A program made the position numbers and the translations under genes. Shown piece by piece: positions 33,700 to 42,665 of a DNA stretch of 63,663 nucleotides. This stretch comes from Chloroflexota bacterium (GTDB lineage: Bacteria > Chloroflexota > UBA11872), in NCBI GenBank assembly GCA_026708035.1, contig JAPOVQ010000024.1:1-63663 (forward strand), in the 5' to 3' direction. How positions within the stretch are numbered: position 1 is the first letter of the stretch; every line of letters begins with the position of its first letter. Under the pieces are notes generated by a model. The model ran no database searches. It was not told the origin of the DNA and saw nothing but the letters and a program-made list of their open reading frames with translations.

Positions 33700-34793
33700 A
33701 GATCCTCATGGCGTCGAAGGCGCTGGTGATGGGCGCCTATCACGCCAAGCTCGAAGCCCTGGGCGCGCAGCCGGAGGTCGAGCTGCTGGCGCTGGCGCCC
33801 GATTCCTGGATCGAGAACGGGCGGCGGCAGCGCGCCGAGCCGGTGACGCCCGAGCGATACGGTCTGTGCTATCAGCGTCTCCGGCTTAACGGACGCTTTC
33901 ACCTGCACTGGTGGCCCGGGCTCGCGGGAGCCGTCGAGGAGTTCCGGCCCGAAATCGTGCACATCGACGAAGAGCCGTACAACGCGGCGACGGCTCATGC
34001 CTGCCGCGTCGCTCGCCGTCGGGGCGCACGGGTGGTCTTCTTCGCCTGGCAGAACATACGTCGGCGGTATCCGCCGCCATTCGCGTGGTTCGAGCGATAC
34101 GTCTTTGGGCGCGCCGCGGGCATCGCCGGGACGGCGACGGCGGCCGACGTGCTGCGGGCCAAGGGTTTTCGCGGCCGGCTGGCGGTCATCCCGCAATTCG
34201 GCGTGGACCCGGAGCTGTTCGCGCCCGGAGGCGGTGAAGGCAGCGCCGCATTTCGCATTGGATACGCCGGTCGGCTGATCGAGGCGAAAGGCATCGAGCT
34301 GCTGCTGGAGGCGGCGGGGCGGATCGACGGCGACGTGGAGCTGTTGATCGCCGGCGCGGGGCCGCTGGAGGACGCAGTTCGCGGGCGGGCGGCGGGCGAT
34401 GACCGTGTGCGACTGCTCGGCGCGTTACCCAGCGCGGCAATGCCGGGGTTCTATCGAGACCTGGACGTGCTCGTGCTGCCCACCCTGGGGCGGCGCGGCT
34501 GGACGGAGCAGTTCGGGCGCGCGGCGATCGAGGCCATGGCCTGTGGAACGCCGGTGATCGTGTCGGACGCGGGCGAGTTGCCGGCGGTGGTGGGTGAGGC
34601 GGCACGGGTAGTTCCGGCCGGAGATTTGGATGCGCTGCAGCAGGCGTTGGACGACTTGCGCGAGGATGCCGCAGAGCGCGCGCGGCTGGCCGAGGCGGGA
34701 CGAGCGCGCGTGCTGGCGGCATTCACCCACGAACGCATTGCCGAGGCGACGGCGGCGTTCTATCGGGCGGTGCTGGACGGCTCCGGCCGGTAG
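33696..34793 (+). CDS. family 4 (GT-B) glycosyltransferase
   Basis: 365 residues from ATG 33696 (ATGA overlap). N-terminus MKILMASKALVMGAYHAKLEAL, then VHIDEEPYNAATAHACRVAR, typical of a WcaA/RfaG-like group often seen in exopolysaccharide clusters. Donor domain: RIGYAGRLIEAKGIELLLEA, LLIAGAGPLEDAV, and the E-x7-E region EQFGRAAIEAMACGTPVIVS. Last gene of the polysaccharide cluster; a strong hairpin follows. Confidence 0.9.
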   Translation: MKILMASKALVMGAYHAKLEALGAQPEVELLALAPDSWIENGRRQRAEPVTPERYGLCYQRLRLNGRFHLHWWPGLAGAVEEFRPEIVHIDEEPYNAATAHACRVARRRGARVVFFAWQNIRRRYPPPFAWFERYVFGRAAGIAGTATAADVLRAKGFRGRLAVIPQFGVDPELFAPGGGEGSAAFRIGYAGRLIEAKGIELLLEAAGRIDGDVELLIAGAGPLEDAVRGRAAGDDRVRLLGALPSAAMPGFYRDLDVLVLPTLGRRGWTEQFGRAAIEAMACGTPVIVSDAGELPAVVGEAARVVPAGDLDALQQALDDLREDAAERARLAEAGRARVLAAFTHERIAEATAAFYRAVLDGSGR

Positions 34794-34831
34794 AACGCCC
34801 CCACGCATCACATGACCCACGGCGGACATGC

Positions 34832-34884
34832 ACCCCAATCCGTTCGGCACCCCTTCGACAGGCTCAGGGCGAACGGATTGGGGT
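34832..34884. repeat. 15-bp perfect inverted repeat around TTCGACAGGCTCAGGG
   Basis: Arms ACCCCAATCCGTTCG (34832-34846) and CGAACGGATTGGGGT (34870-34884) flank a 23-base loop with CCTTCGACAGGCTCAGGG. It lies between the convergent glycosyltransferase and oxidoreductase genes and could serve as a bidirectional terminator. The same arms with a longer loop occur at 60166-60243. Confidence 0.85.
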
Positions 34885-34924
34885 GAAGCCCTCGGGTCGT
34901 TTCGAGCTATTGCGATCGAAGTCG

Positions 34925-36199
34925 CTAGCCGCCGACGATCTCGCCTTCCACGGGGTCCACGCGGATTCCCTGGGCCTCGGTCCACTCGACGGCGGCGTCA
35001 ATCTCGTCGTGCTCGCCTTCGACCAGCAGCTGGACCCAGCCGATACCGCCGTCGATGTCCGCGCGGCGGATATCGAGCCGCAGGTCAAAGCGCCGCGCGA
35101 GCTCGTTGACGATCGGCGATTGAATCTTGTCGGCGGGATAGGTGAGCTGCACGCGCATGCGCGCGGGCCCGCGCCGAAAAACGGCCCGTGGGCCGCGCCC
35201 GTCCCACGGGTCATCGACTGCGACGGATCCGCCTGACTCGGCCGCTTCGCGCGCCGCGTCCAGCACGGCAAGGGTACGGACGGCGTCCAGGCTGGTGACC
35301 ACCGGCGCGGTGCGCTGCCGCACCACGCGGGCGAACTCGGCAACCTCGCCGTCGAACATGGCCTGCCAGGCGTCGCCGAAGTGATGCAGGGTGGCGGGCC
35401 GGTCGAAGGTGCGACTGGCGGCGGCGTTGACTTCGACGGTGGCGGCGAACACGTCGCTGCGCAGGCGACCGGCACGACCGACCAGATCGATGACGTCGCC
35501 GTGCGCCGGCGATGCCTGCGAGACCACGAGCGCGGCCGTCACGCCGTCGTCGAAAGTCATCAGGATCGAGGAGGTCTCGTCGCTGCCCGTATCTGGGCGA
35601 TTCACGACGCGCGCGCTCACGCTGACAACTCGGGCGCGGTGCAGCCATAACACCTGGTCGACGAGATGGCTGCCAACGAAGGCAAGCTGTCCGCCGCCGC
35701 GCGCGGGCTCGGCCAGCCAGCCTTGGAGCGGCGGACCGCCCTTGAATGCGACGATGCCAACGATCTCGCCGGTTAGACCGCGCGCCAGCAGGTCGCGCAG
35801 GTGCGTGCGGGCGGGATGGAAGCGGAGACAGTAGCCCGGCATCGCGACGACGCCGCGCTCACGCGCCGCCGCGGCGACGCCCTCGGCCTCGGCGCGGTCT
35901 CGAGCCAGGGGCTTCTCGACGAGCACATGAAGTCCGGCGTCGATGCACGTCAGCGCCGTGTCGGCCAAAGCGTCGTGAGGCACGGCGATCACGGCCGCGT
36001 CGGCGACGCCGCTCGCGGCCATGGACTCGGCGTCATGGAAAGCCTGCACGCCGCCGTGCGCGACCTCTCGCGTCGCGGTTGGATCGGTGTCCACGGCCGC
36101 CGTGAGCACGACGTCTGGAGAGTCCTGAATCGACGGCAGCAGCCGGGCGACCATGTGGTCGCCGCAGCCCACAGCCGCGACGCGCAGGGGATCAGCCAT
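34925..36199 (-). CDS. Gfo/Idh/MocA oxidoreductase with C-terminal NIL domain
   Basis: 424 residues. Residues 1-120 are the Rossmann domain (VAAVGCGDHMVARLLPSI, VEKPLARDRAEAE with the EKP motif). Residues 125-340 are the GFO_IDH_MocA C-terminal beta-sheet domain (GGGQLAFVGSHLVDQVLWL). From about 348, MRVQLTYPADKIQSPIVNEL, then DLRLDIRRADIDGGIGWVQL and VEGEHDEIDAAVEW, has the order of a NIL domain, which usually sits at the end of the methionine ABC transporter ATPase MetN or next to ferredoxin domains. Such a fusion is unusual. The substrate is unknown. No stop or frameshift separates the parts. Confidence 0.8.
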   Translation of the reverse strand: MADPLRVAAVGCGDHMVARLLPSIQDSPDVVLTAAVDTDPTATREVAHGGVQAFHDAESMAASGVADAAVIAVPHDALADTALTCIDAGLHVLVEKPLARDRAEAEGVAAAARERGVVAMPGYCLRFHPARTHLRDLLARGLTGEIVGIVAFKGGPPLQGWLAEPARGGGQLAFVGSHLVDQVLWLHRARVVSVSARVVNRPDTGSDETSSILMTFDDGVTAALVVSQASPAHGDVIDLVGRAGRLRSDVFAATVEVNAAASRTFDRPATLHHFGDAWQAMFDGEVAEFARVVRQRTAPVVTSLDAVRTLAVLDAAREAAESGGSVAVDDPWDGRGPRAVFRRGPARMRVQLTYPADKIQSPIVNELARRFDLRLDIRRADIDGGIGWVQLLVEGEHDEIDAAVEWTEAQGIRVDPVEGEIVGG

Positions 36200-36246
36200 G
36201 TGGGCGCCTTGTCGCCGGCTTCATGGCCGGCATTGTAGAGCGGCGC

Positions 36247-37086
36247 TCAGATGTCTCGACGCTGGAAGGTGCGAATCGCGTAGGCCAGCGCAAGCACCAG
36301 ATACACACCGGCTACCAGCAGCATCCATCCGGACGGGGGATTGAGCGAGCTGAAGGGGCCTCCCGTCATGCCGCCCGTGGACGCCGATTGCTGGGCCAAC
36401 TGTGCGCCGGCGAGGTCCCAGAGCGCCCGCGTGGGCAGCAGCACGCTGGTGGCGATGCCGATGTCGAACGTCACCGGATTGTCGAGGAAATTGCCGATCT
36501 GCTCGATCACGCCGCCGACGAGCGCAACCGCGTAGAGCGTGAACACGACCACGCCGTTGGCCAGCGTGCCCAACCGGGTGCTGCCCGCAATGGTGAGGGC
36601 CAGCAAGATGGCGGCGGCGAACAGCATGGCGAAGGGCGCCGTCCAGGCGCGCTCGGCGTACTGCCCGGTGATGATGGAGACGACGGCGATCATGACTGCC
36701 GTCGAGACGCCGATGAAGACGGTGAGAAGCATCAGGTTGCCCAGGAACTTGCCCAGCACGAGATGGGAGCGACGCACCGGCCGAGCCGCGACGGCGTGCA
36801 TGGTGCCCTGATCGATCTCACCGGAAATGGACCCCACCGCGAGGAAAATGGCCAGCAGTGAGGCGACGAAATTGAGGCTCCACATGCCGCCTTGCAGCAT
36901 GAAGCCCACGATCACCCGCTGCATCGACATCGTGAGATCGGGATCGGTCGAGATGTCGCGGTAGCCGAACCACACGCCCACGGCGTAGAGCGCCAGAAAG
37001 CCGCCGATGACGACTGCGGCGGCGAGCACCACGCGGCGGCGCACGGCCTCACGGAGCGTGTGCTCGGCGATGACCCAGAGATTCAT
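36247..37086 (-). CDS. ABC-2 type transporter permease
   Basis: 279 residues with six transmembrane helices. MNLWVIAEHTLREAVRRRVV at the start and the cytoplasmic segment GSISGEIDQGTMHAVAARPVRRSHLVLGK (the element seen in NosY/GldF-like permeases, where E-x-x-x-GT is typical) identify the ABC-2 family. Its start overlaps the stop of the ATPase gene (ATGA), so they are translated together and form one exporter. Cargo unknown. Confidence 0.85.
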   Translation of the reverse strand: MNLWVIAEHTLREAVRRRVVLAAAVVIGGFLALYAVGVWFGYRDISTDPDLTMSMQRVIVGFMLQGGMWSLNFVASLLAIFLAVGSISGEIDQGTMHAVAARPVRRSHLVLGKFLGNLMLLTVFIGVSTAVMIAVVSIITGQYAERAWTAPFAMLFAAAILLALTIAGSTRLGTLANGVVVFTLYAVALVGGVIEQIGNFLDNPVTFDIGIATSVLLPTRALWDLAGAQLAQQSASTGGMTGGPFSSLNPPSGWMLLVAGVYLVLALAYAIRTFQRRDI

Positions 37087-37994
37087 TGGTCGGTGGCGTC
37101 CGCGAGGCGCACGAACAGGTCCTCCAGGCTGTTGGAGCGAACCTGGACCTCGTAGATGGAGACGCCGGCGCCGGCGAGATGGGCGGTGATGCGCGCGATG
37201 TCCTCGTCGCCGGTGGCCGTGAGGACGTACCGGCCCTCAGCCGGCTTCGCCGACACCGGCTGGAGCCCGGCCGCGTCCAGGGCCGCGTCGGCGCCTTCCC
37301 CGAGGCGCAGCTCGATCTCGCGCGCCGCCAGCAATTGGCGCAGGTCGCCGGCGGCCACGATCCGACCGCGGTTGATGATGGCGACCTGGTCGCATACCTG
37401 CTCGACCTCCGAGAGCAAGTGGGAATTGAGAAACACCGTGATGCCCGCCGCCCGCAGGTCGCGGATGATGTCGCGCACGTCGCGCCGGCCGATGGGATCG
37501 AGCGCGGAGGTTGGCTCGTCCAGCACGACCAGGGGCGGTTCGGCCAACAGCGCCTGCGCCAGCCCGATGCGCTGGTGCATGCCTTTGGAAAACGTCGCCA
37601 GGCGGTCGCGGCGACGATGCGCGAGTCCCACAAGCTCGAGCATCTCGGTCACCCGCTTGCCACGGGTGACCCGGTCGAGACCGGCGAGGCGACCGTGGAA
37701 GTCGAGGAACTCGGACGCATGCATCCAATGGTGAAAGCGAAAGGTCTCGGGCAGGAATCCGATTTGCCGCCGAGCGGCCAGGCTGCCGGCGGGGTGACCG
37801 AGCACGGTCACCTCTCCCGCGCTGGCTTGCACCAGGCCGAGAATGATCTTCACCACGGTGCTCTTGCCCGCGCCGTTGGGACCGAGGAAGCCGAAGACTT
37901 CGCCCCGAGGGACGTCCAGGTCGATGCCGCGCACCGCGTGCGTGTCCCCGAACGACTTGCGCAAGCCGGTGGCGCGGATGGCGGTTTGGTCCAC
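37083..37994 (-). CDS. ABC transporter ATP-binding protein (ABC-2 exporter)
   Basis: 303 residues from GTG 37994. Walker A GFLGPNGAGKSTVVK, Q-loop IGFLPE, signature FSKGMHQRIGLAQALL (FSKGM in place of LSGGQ, common in this exporter group), Walker B LVVLDEPTSALDP and the H-loop FLNSHLLSEVE. A C-terminal 80-residue regulatory domain follows. It drives the permease encoded directly after it. It is preceded at 2 bp by the membrane-anchored hypothetical gene, so a three-gene operon is likely. Confidence 0.93.
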   Translation of the reverse strand: MDQTAIRATGLRKSFGDTHAVRGIDLDVPRGEVFGFLGPNGAGKSTVVKIILGLVQASAGEVTVLGHPAGSLAARRQIGFLPETFRFHHWMHASEFLDFHGRLAGLDRVTRGKRVTEMLELVGLAHRRRDRLATFSKGMHQRIGLAQALLAEPPLVVLDEPTSALDPIGRRDVRDIIRDLRAAGITVFLNSHLLSEVEQVCDQVAIINRGRIVAAGDLRQLLAAREIELRLGEGADAALDAAGLQPVSAKPAEGRYVLTATGDEDIARITAHLAGAGVSIYEVQVRSNSLEDLFVRLADATDQ

Positions 37995-37996
37995 GC

Positions 37997-38830
37997 CTAG
38001 GCTCCGGGCTCTAGTCCGGCCAGGCGCAGCAGCGCTTCGGGGCCGAGCGGTCCCAGGAGCGCCGCGTAGGAGCCGTCGGCTCGCCAGAGGACGAGAGCGC
38101 GCCCGTCGGGCAGCTGCAGCGTTTGCGGCTGGGCGCCGTCGTCGAGCGGTTCGAGTCCCAGGATGTCGCGATAGAGCGCAATCTCGCCCAGCTCGATGCG
38201 GCGCGCCAGCACGGGCGGGAGGAACTCTCGCACGAGCGCCCGGCTGATCAGCTCGAGATCGACCTCAGGCGGTGCGGATACTCGCGGCGCGGCGAATTGC
38301 ACGAATACCAGGTCGTCGCCACTTGGCGCCGCGCTGGTCCAGGTGGTGATCAGCATTTCGGGGCCCTGGACAGTCACCGCCCGCGTGCGCAGCCGTTCGG
38401 GCAGCGGAATGCGCACCTGCGACCCCGCCAGGAAGCTCTGCAGCTGCTCGAAGTCGATGTCGACGCGCCAGGCGCCGCCCTGCCGCAACGTCCGCTCGGC
38501 CGCCGGTGTGAATCCGTCCGGGGCGCCGAGTTCGATCGGCTCGAACGGGAGAGTCGGCAGCGACTCGGCCGGGCCGATGATCGTTTCGATCGGCGCCTCG
38601 ACTTCGGTGACGACAAAGGTGTCCGGCTGCAGGTCGGTGGTGGTCGCGGGTGTGTCGGCGACCGGTAGCGCGTCGACGCCCGCTTCAATGGCAATGGGCT
38701 GCTCGCGCAGACCGTTGAGCACGTGGTGGACGGCGAGCCGGACCGGTTCGACGGTCACGAGCAGGGCCACGACCGCGGCCGTCAGCCCCAGTCCCGCCCA
38801 TAGGCCGCGGGACCGCAGGACTTTGGTCAA
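37997..38830 (-). CDS. membrane-anchored hypothetical protein, first gene of the ABC operon
   Basis: 277 residues. One N-terminal transmembrane helix (about 9-28, LWAGLGLTAAVVALLVTVEP) with the bulk outside. The large domain has beta-rich text (VQGPEMLITTWTSAAPSGDDLVFVQF) and ends in DGRALVLWRADGSYAALLGPL, like the extracytoplasmic DUF4367-type sensor domains, but I cannot assign a family. Two bases before the ATPase gene, so it may sense or modulate the exporter or be its partner. Confidence 0.65.
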   Translation of the reverse strand: MTKVLRSRGLWAGLGLTAAVVALLVTVEPVRLAVHHVLNGLREQPIAIEAGVDALPVADTPATTTDLQPDTFVVTEVEAPIETIIGPAESLPTLPFEPIELGAPDGFTPAAERTLRQGGAWRVDIDFEQLQSFLAGSQVRIPLPERLRTRAVTVQGPEMLITTWTSAAPSGDDLVFVQFAAPRVSAPPEVDLELISRALVREFLPPVLARRIELGEIALYRDILGLEPLDDGAQPQTLQLPDGRALVLWRADGSYAALLGPLGPEALLRLAGLEPGA

Positions 38831-38896
38831 CGTGCTCGGTGTTTCGAGTGTGCGTCGCGGTCGAACGCTAAGCGCGCGAAATGCCGTTGCACGATG

Positions 38897-39637
38897 TCAG
38901 GCGGCGGGATCGCGGGCCGTCAGCAGGGAATCGAGAAATGGCTCCGAGAGGGGCACGCCGCGGGCGCGCGTGTCGCGGTGCGCCGCGCGCTCGTCGTAGG
39001 GCACCCGCCGGATGGCGGCCGACCAGCGACCAGAACCGTCGTCCAGCACCGCGTAGGTGGCTTGCCCGGGTTGACCGTCGTAGCTGCGGCCCACCGAGCC
39101 GCAGTTGACGACGAGCAGCTGTCCTACGTGCCGCACGAAGGCGCGGTGGGTGTGGCCGCAAACCAGCACCCGGGCGTCCACCGTGGCGAGCAGGGCGTCC
39201 ACCTGCTCGTCCGACGAATCGGGAAGAATGCCGGCCTCGTCATTGCCGGGTGAGGCGTGAACCACAAGCATGGGACCGGCGGACGACGGCACGCGAATGA
39301 CGGTGCGCATCGAGGCCATGCGCTCGATCAACCGCGTGCCAAGCCGCGCCCGCGCCCAGCCGAGGTTGCGCTCCAGGTGTTCCGCCGCCGCCGGAGAATT
39401 CCGGCGCATGGCCTCCAGGGCGGGGCGCGGGTTTGCCAGGTAGCGGTCCGTGTTTCCCTGGACTAAGGGCCATCCAAGCTCCAGCAGACGCTGCCAGCAC
39501 TCGAGCGCATGCGCGCCGAAGAGTGCAGCGTCACCGCCGAAGATCACCTGGTCGGGCGCCTGGATCTTGAGGTCCGCCAGCACGGCGAAGAAGGCGCCCA
39601 GATTCCCATGAATGTCGGTGACAACGGCCACGCGCAT
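38897..39637 (-). CDS. calcineurin-like metallophosphoesterase (YfcE/MJ0936 type)
   Basis: 246 residues from ATG 39637; the frame upstream runs through repeat sequence. All metal-site motifs are present: VVTDIHGN (D-x-H-G-N), FGGDAALF (GD), QGNTDRY (GN-D), VVHASPGND and CGHTHRAF (GH-x-H), and NCGSVG (the usual NPGS). Soluble single-domain phosphodiesterase or phosphatase; the substrate is not evident. It makes a useful contrast with the YhaO-like protein at 2719, in which these motifs are lost. Confidence 0.9.
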   Translation of the reverse strand: MRVAVVTDIHGNLGAFFAVLADLKIQAPDQVIFGGDAALFGAHALECWQRLLELGWPLVQGNTDRYLANPRPALEAMRRNSPAAAEHLERNLGWARARLGTRLIERMASMRTVIRVPSSAGPMLVVHASPGNDEAGILPDSSDEQVDALLATVDARVLVCGHTHRAFVRHVGQLLVVNCGSVGRSYDGQPGQATYAVLDDGSGRWSAAIRRVPYDERAAHRDTRARGVPLSEPFLDSLLTARDPAA

Positions 39638-39787
39638 GGCGGCAAGGGTAGTGCATGGGCGCGTGGGTGGTGGGCGATTTTGACTCCCAAGCGGCGCGTG
39701 GTGAGCCAACACTGGTCGACACCCTTGATTCCCCCGGTGAATCGCCGGGGTGGACTCCCGCCTACGGATATCTTTGCGAAACCCCTC

Positions 39788-39876
39788 CGTCATTCCGGCG
39801 GAGGCCGGAATCCAGTCCGATCGAATCTGAAGGCACGCCGGATGCTCGACGGCGGGCGGGTCTGAGACCCGCCCCT
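39788..39876. repeat. gene-free stretch with ATTCCGG element and GGGTCTGAGACCC palindrome
   Basis: CGTCATTCCGGCGGAGGCC element (39788-39820) followed by GGGCGGGTCTGAGACCCGCC (about 39854-39873). A half-copy of the GAGAGGG type is near 39903, and near 39978 TTAGATTCCTCGCTGCGCTC recalls the TCATTTCGAGCG-type repeat on the opposite strand. No gene in 39638-40022. Confidence 0.75.
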
Positions 39877-40022
39877 CCCGGACTCTGCCAAGGGCCCCAT
39901 CAAGGGAGAGGGGACCGGACAGCCTCGCAGGCGAAGCGGCTAGCTGCCCGATGCGCCGAATCGTTTCCCAGCCCCTTAGATTCCTCGCTGCGCTCGGAAA
40001 GACAGATGGCTACACTCCCGAC

Positions 40023-41288
40023 GTGGCCGTTAACGATCACGCGTCGCCGCCGCGCATGCACCTGGTGCGGCAGCAATTCGATGCCTCAGAGGTGCCGGAT
40101 TTCGACCGGCGGCTGGCGGCCGAGGCTCGGGCCGTGCTCACGGCGCAGGGCGTCGGATTGGGTTCCCGCATCGCCGTTGCCGTCGGTTCGCGCGGCGTGT
40201 CGCCGGTGGCGCGGGTGGTGCGGATCGTGAGCGAGGCGGTTCGCTCGCTGGAGGCCGAGCCATTCATCGTGCCCGCCATGGGGAGCCACGGCGGGGGCAC
40301 GGCGGACGGGCAGGCGGAGGTGCTGGCCGGATACGGCATCAGCGAGGCCGCGCTGGGCGTGCCGGTGCAGGCGACCATGGATACGGTCGATCTCGGCGCG
40401 ACCGCGAACGGGGTGCGAGTGCACCTGGACGCGGCGGCGGCTGCCGCGGACGGCATCGTGGTCATCGGGCGGATCAAGCCGCATACGTCATTTCGGGGAA
40501 CCGTCGAGAGCGGCCTGTGCAAGATGCTCGCCATCGGGTTGGGCAACCGCCGCGGCGCCGAGACGATCCACGCGCACGACCTCGCCACCACGATTCCGGC
40601 AGCGGCGCGGGTCGCGCTGGCGAAGGCGCCGGTGTGCATGGGGGTGGGGCTGGTCGAGAATGCCTTCGACCGTCCCCATCGGCTCGCGGTCGTCGGGCCG
40701 GACGCCTTCGAGTCCACCGACGGTGAGCTGCTGGAAGTCGCCCGCGGCGTGCTCCCGCGGCTCCCGCTCGACCGGCTCGATCTGCTGGTGGTCGATCGGA
40801 TGGGCAAGAACGTCTCCGGCACCGGCATGGACCCGAACGTGATTGGCATGTGGCGGCGCTTTCCGGAGCTGGCGCACGAGCCGGACTATCGCTGGCTGGC
40901 CGTGCTGGGCCTGACCGAGCAATCGCACGGGAACGCGGTTGGGATCGGCATGGCGGACCTGACGAGCCGCAAGCTCACAGATGCCATCGACCCGGTGCCG
41001 ACGCATGCCAACGTGCTCACGAGCATGGCCGTGGGCATGGCGAAGGTGCCGCTGACGCTGCCCAACGACCGCGAGTGCGTGGCGATGGGGCTGGCATTGG
41101 CGAGGCGCTCGTCAGTGGAGCCGCTGCGCGTGGCGCGTATTGCCTCCACGATGGAGCTGGAGGTCTTTTGGCTCAGCGAGGCGGCGTTGCCCGACTTGCC
41201 CGGGAGCTGCGATGTGGTCGCCGGTTGCGCGTCGTTCGACTTCGGCAAGGACGGATCGATCGTCGAATCCGGCGCTTACGCCCATTGA
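40023..41288 (+). CDS. LarA-like (DUF2088) protein, nickel-pincer racemase superfamily
   Basis: 421 residues from GTG 40023 (ATG 40056 is an alternative). N-terminal DUF2088 region with ALxGSRGVSPVARVV-like RIAVAVGSRGVSPVARVV, PAMGSHGGGTADGQAEVLAG (S-H-G motif) and GRIKPHTSFRGTVESGLCKM (K-P-H). Those three motifs mark LarA-related proteins that act on 2-hydroxy acids. The best-known LarA needs a Ni-pincer cofactor, but LarB/C/E genes are not in this window. The longer upstream frame is repeat sequence. Followed closely by an MFS transporter, perhaps for the substrate. Confidence 0.75.
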   Translation: MAVNDHASPPRMHLVRQQFDASEVPDFDRRLAAEARAVLTAQGVGLGSRIAVAVGSRGVSPVARVVRIVSEAVRSLEAEPFIVPAMGSHGGGTADGQAEVLAGYGISEAALGVPVQATMDTVDLGATANGVRVHLDAAAAAADGIVVIGRIKPHTSFRGTVESGLCKMLAIGLGNRRGAETIHAHDLATTIPAAARVALAKAPVCMGVGLVENAFDRPHRLAVVGPDAFESTDGELLEVARGVLPRLPLDRLDLLVVDRMGKNVSGTGMDPNVIGMWRRFPELAHEPDYRWLAVLGLTEQSHGNAVGIGMADLTSRKLTDAIDPVPTHANVLTSMAVGMAKVPLTLPNDRECVAMGLALARRSSVEPLRVARIASTMELEVFWLSEAALPDLPGSCDVVAGCASFDFGKDGSIVESGAYAH

Positions 41289-41342
41289 CGCGTCGCGCGC
41301 AAGCGCCGCGGGCCGCCTGACGCGCGTTTCCGGCCGTCGCCC

Positions 41343-42509
41343 GTGAACCGCCAGCGAATCCTGCTCGCCGGCGGCTGGTTCTACGCGTCGTTGGGCGTGG
41401 CGTTCAACGCCCTCGGTCCGGCGCTGGAAGCCATCCGCGAAGAATTTGGGCTCGAATACGTCGGCGCGGGCATGGCGCTGGCGGCAGTCGGTTTTGGCTA
41501 CACGATTGGATCGCTGCTGGGCGGGCCGATCTCGGATCGGGTCGGAACCCGTCCGAGCATCATCGTCGCCTCGGCCGTGGCGGCCCTTGGAATGCTGCTC
41601 GCCGGGGTTAGCCCCGCGTATCCCTCATTCCTGGGAGGGCTGGCGATTGCGTCGGTTGGATGGGGCGCGACGGAGGTTGCCGTCACGGCCCTGATCGCCC
41701 GCGCCGGCGCCGCGTTGTCGGTGCGGGACCTCAACCTGGCGCAGCTCGGGTTCGCGGCCGGGGCGATTGTCGCGCCGGCCATCGTGGGTGGCTCGTTCAT
41801 CCTCGATTGGGGCTGGCGACCGCCGGTGGTGCTGAGCGCGCTGCTGGCCGCGAGCGTCGCGGCGGCGTTTACCCGCATTCCGAGCGCGCCCAGCGTTCAG
41901 CGACCGACCTCCCTGCGGGGGGTGATTCGGGCGGCCGCGGCGCCGGTGTTGCTGCTGATCGGCCTCGCGTCGGCGCTGGTGGTGGTGCTGGAGACGGGAC
42001 TGGCGGGGTTCTTTGCGCCGTTCCTCGAATACGCCTTCGCCCTCGATCGAGCCGCGGCGGCAGCGTCGGTGACGCTGTTCTGGGTGGGCGGATTCGTCGG
42101 CCGGTTGCTGGGGGCCTGGCTCAGCGGACGGCTGGACCTGATGACGTGGCTGATCGGCGCCGCGGCAGCCACGGCGCTGGCGGCGCTGCTGGCGGCGCTG
42201 GCCGCGGAGGCGTGGATGGCGGTTGCCGGTGCGGCGCTGGCCGGCGTGGCGAGTGGGGCGCTGATTCCCTCGCTGCTGGCATTGGCGGCCCGGCATCGAC
42301 CAGCCGACGCGGGGGCCATGCTGGGCGCGGTGATCGCGATTCTGGGCCTGGGCGGCATCGGGGCGTCGCTGGGCATCGGACGCGCCGCCGATGCGTTCAC
42401 GCTGCGCGGCGCCATGTTGATCGCTCCCGCGGCGATGGCGGCGACGGTGGTGGCGTTGATTGCGATTCGGGCGCTTATGCGGCGGGAGGTGGATGGCGGC
42501 GGCAATTAG
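41343..42509 (+). CDS. major facilitator superfamily transporter
   Basis: 388 residues from GTG 41343, with 12 hydrophobic helices in two halves. The first loop holds GGPISDRVGTRPSIIVA (G-x-x-x-D-R-x-G-R-like motif A) and the equivalent in the second half is WLSGRLDLM. Substrate unknown; a sugar, organic acid or drug. 54 bp after the LarA-like gene, so likely in one transcript, where it could import a hydroxy acid. Confidence 0.85.
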   Translation: MNRQRILLAGGWFYASLGVAFNALGPALEAIREEFGLEYVGAGMALAAVGFGYTIGSLLGGPISDRVGTRPSIIVASAVAALGMLLAGVSPAYPSFLGGLAIASVGWGATEVAVTALIARAGAALSVRDLNLAQLGFAAGAIVAPAIVGGSFILDWGWRPPVVLSALLAASVAAAFTRIPSAPSVQRPTSLRGVIRAAAAPVLLLIGLASALVVVLETGLAGFFAPFLEYAFALDRAAAAASVTLFWVGGFVGRLLGAWLSGRLDLMTWLIGAAAATALAALLAALAAEAWMAVAGAALAGVASGALIPSLLALAARHRPADAGAMLGAVIAILGLGGIGASLGIGRAADAFTLRGAMLIAPAAMAATVVALIAIRALMRREVDGGGN

Positions 42510-42581
42510 GCAATCCGAAGCCTCGGCATACCCGGCATCGCGAGGCAGTCTGGGACGCCGCCGGCGCATCGAATTTCCGGC

Positions 42582-42650
42582 GGGTAGCCACGAGGGCTGC
42601 CCCCACACCGAGGGTCTCGGGCCGTGGGCAGCCACAAGGGCTGCCCCTAC
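42582..42650. repeat. two inverted REPs
   Basis: A diverged copy (42582-42606) and a perfect copy (42626-42650: stem GGGCAGCC, loop ACAAG, GGCTGCCC, CTAC). They lie between the convergent MFS and solute-binding-protein genes, in the same orientation. Confidence 0.85.
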
Positions 42651-42665
42651 ACCGAAGGCTGCGGC

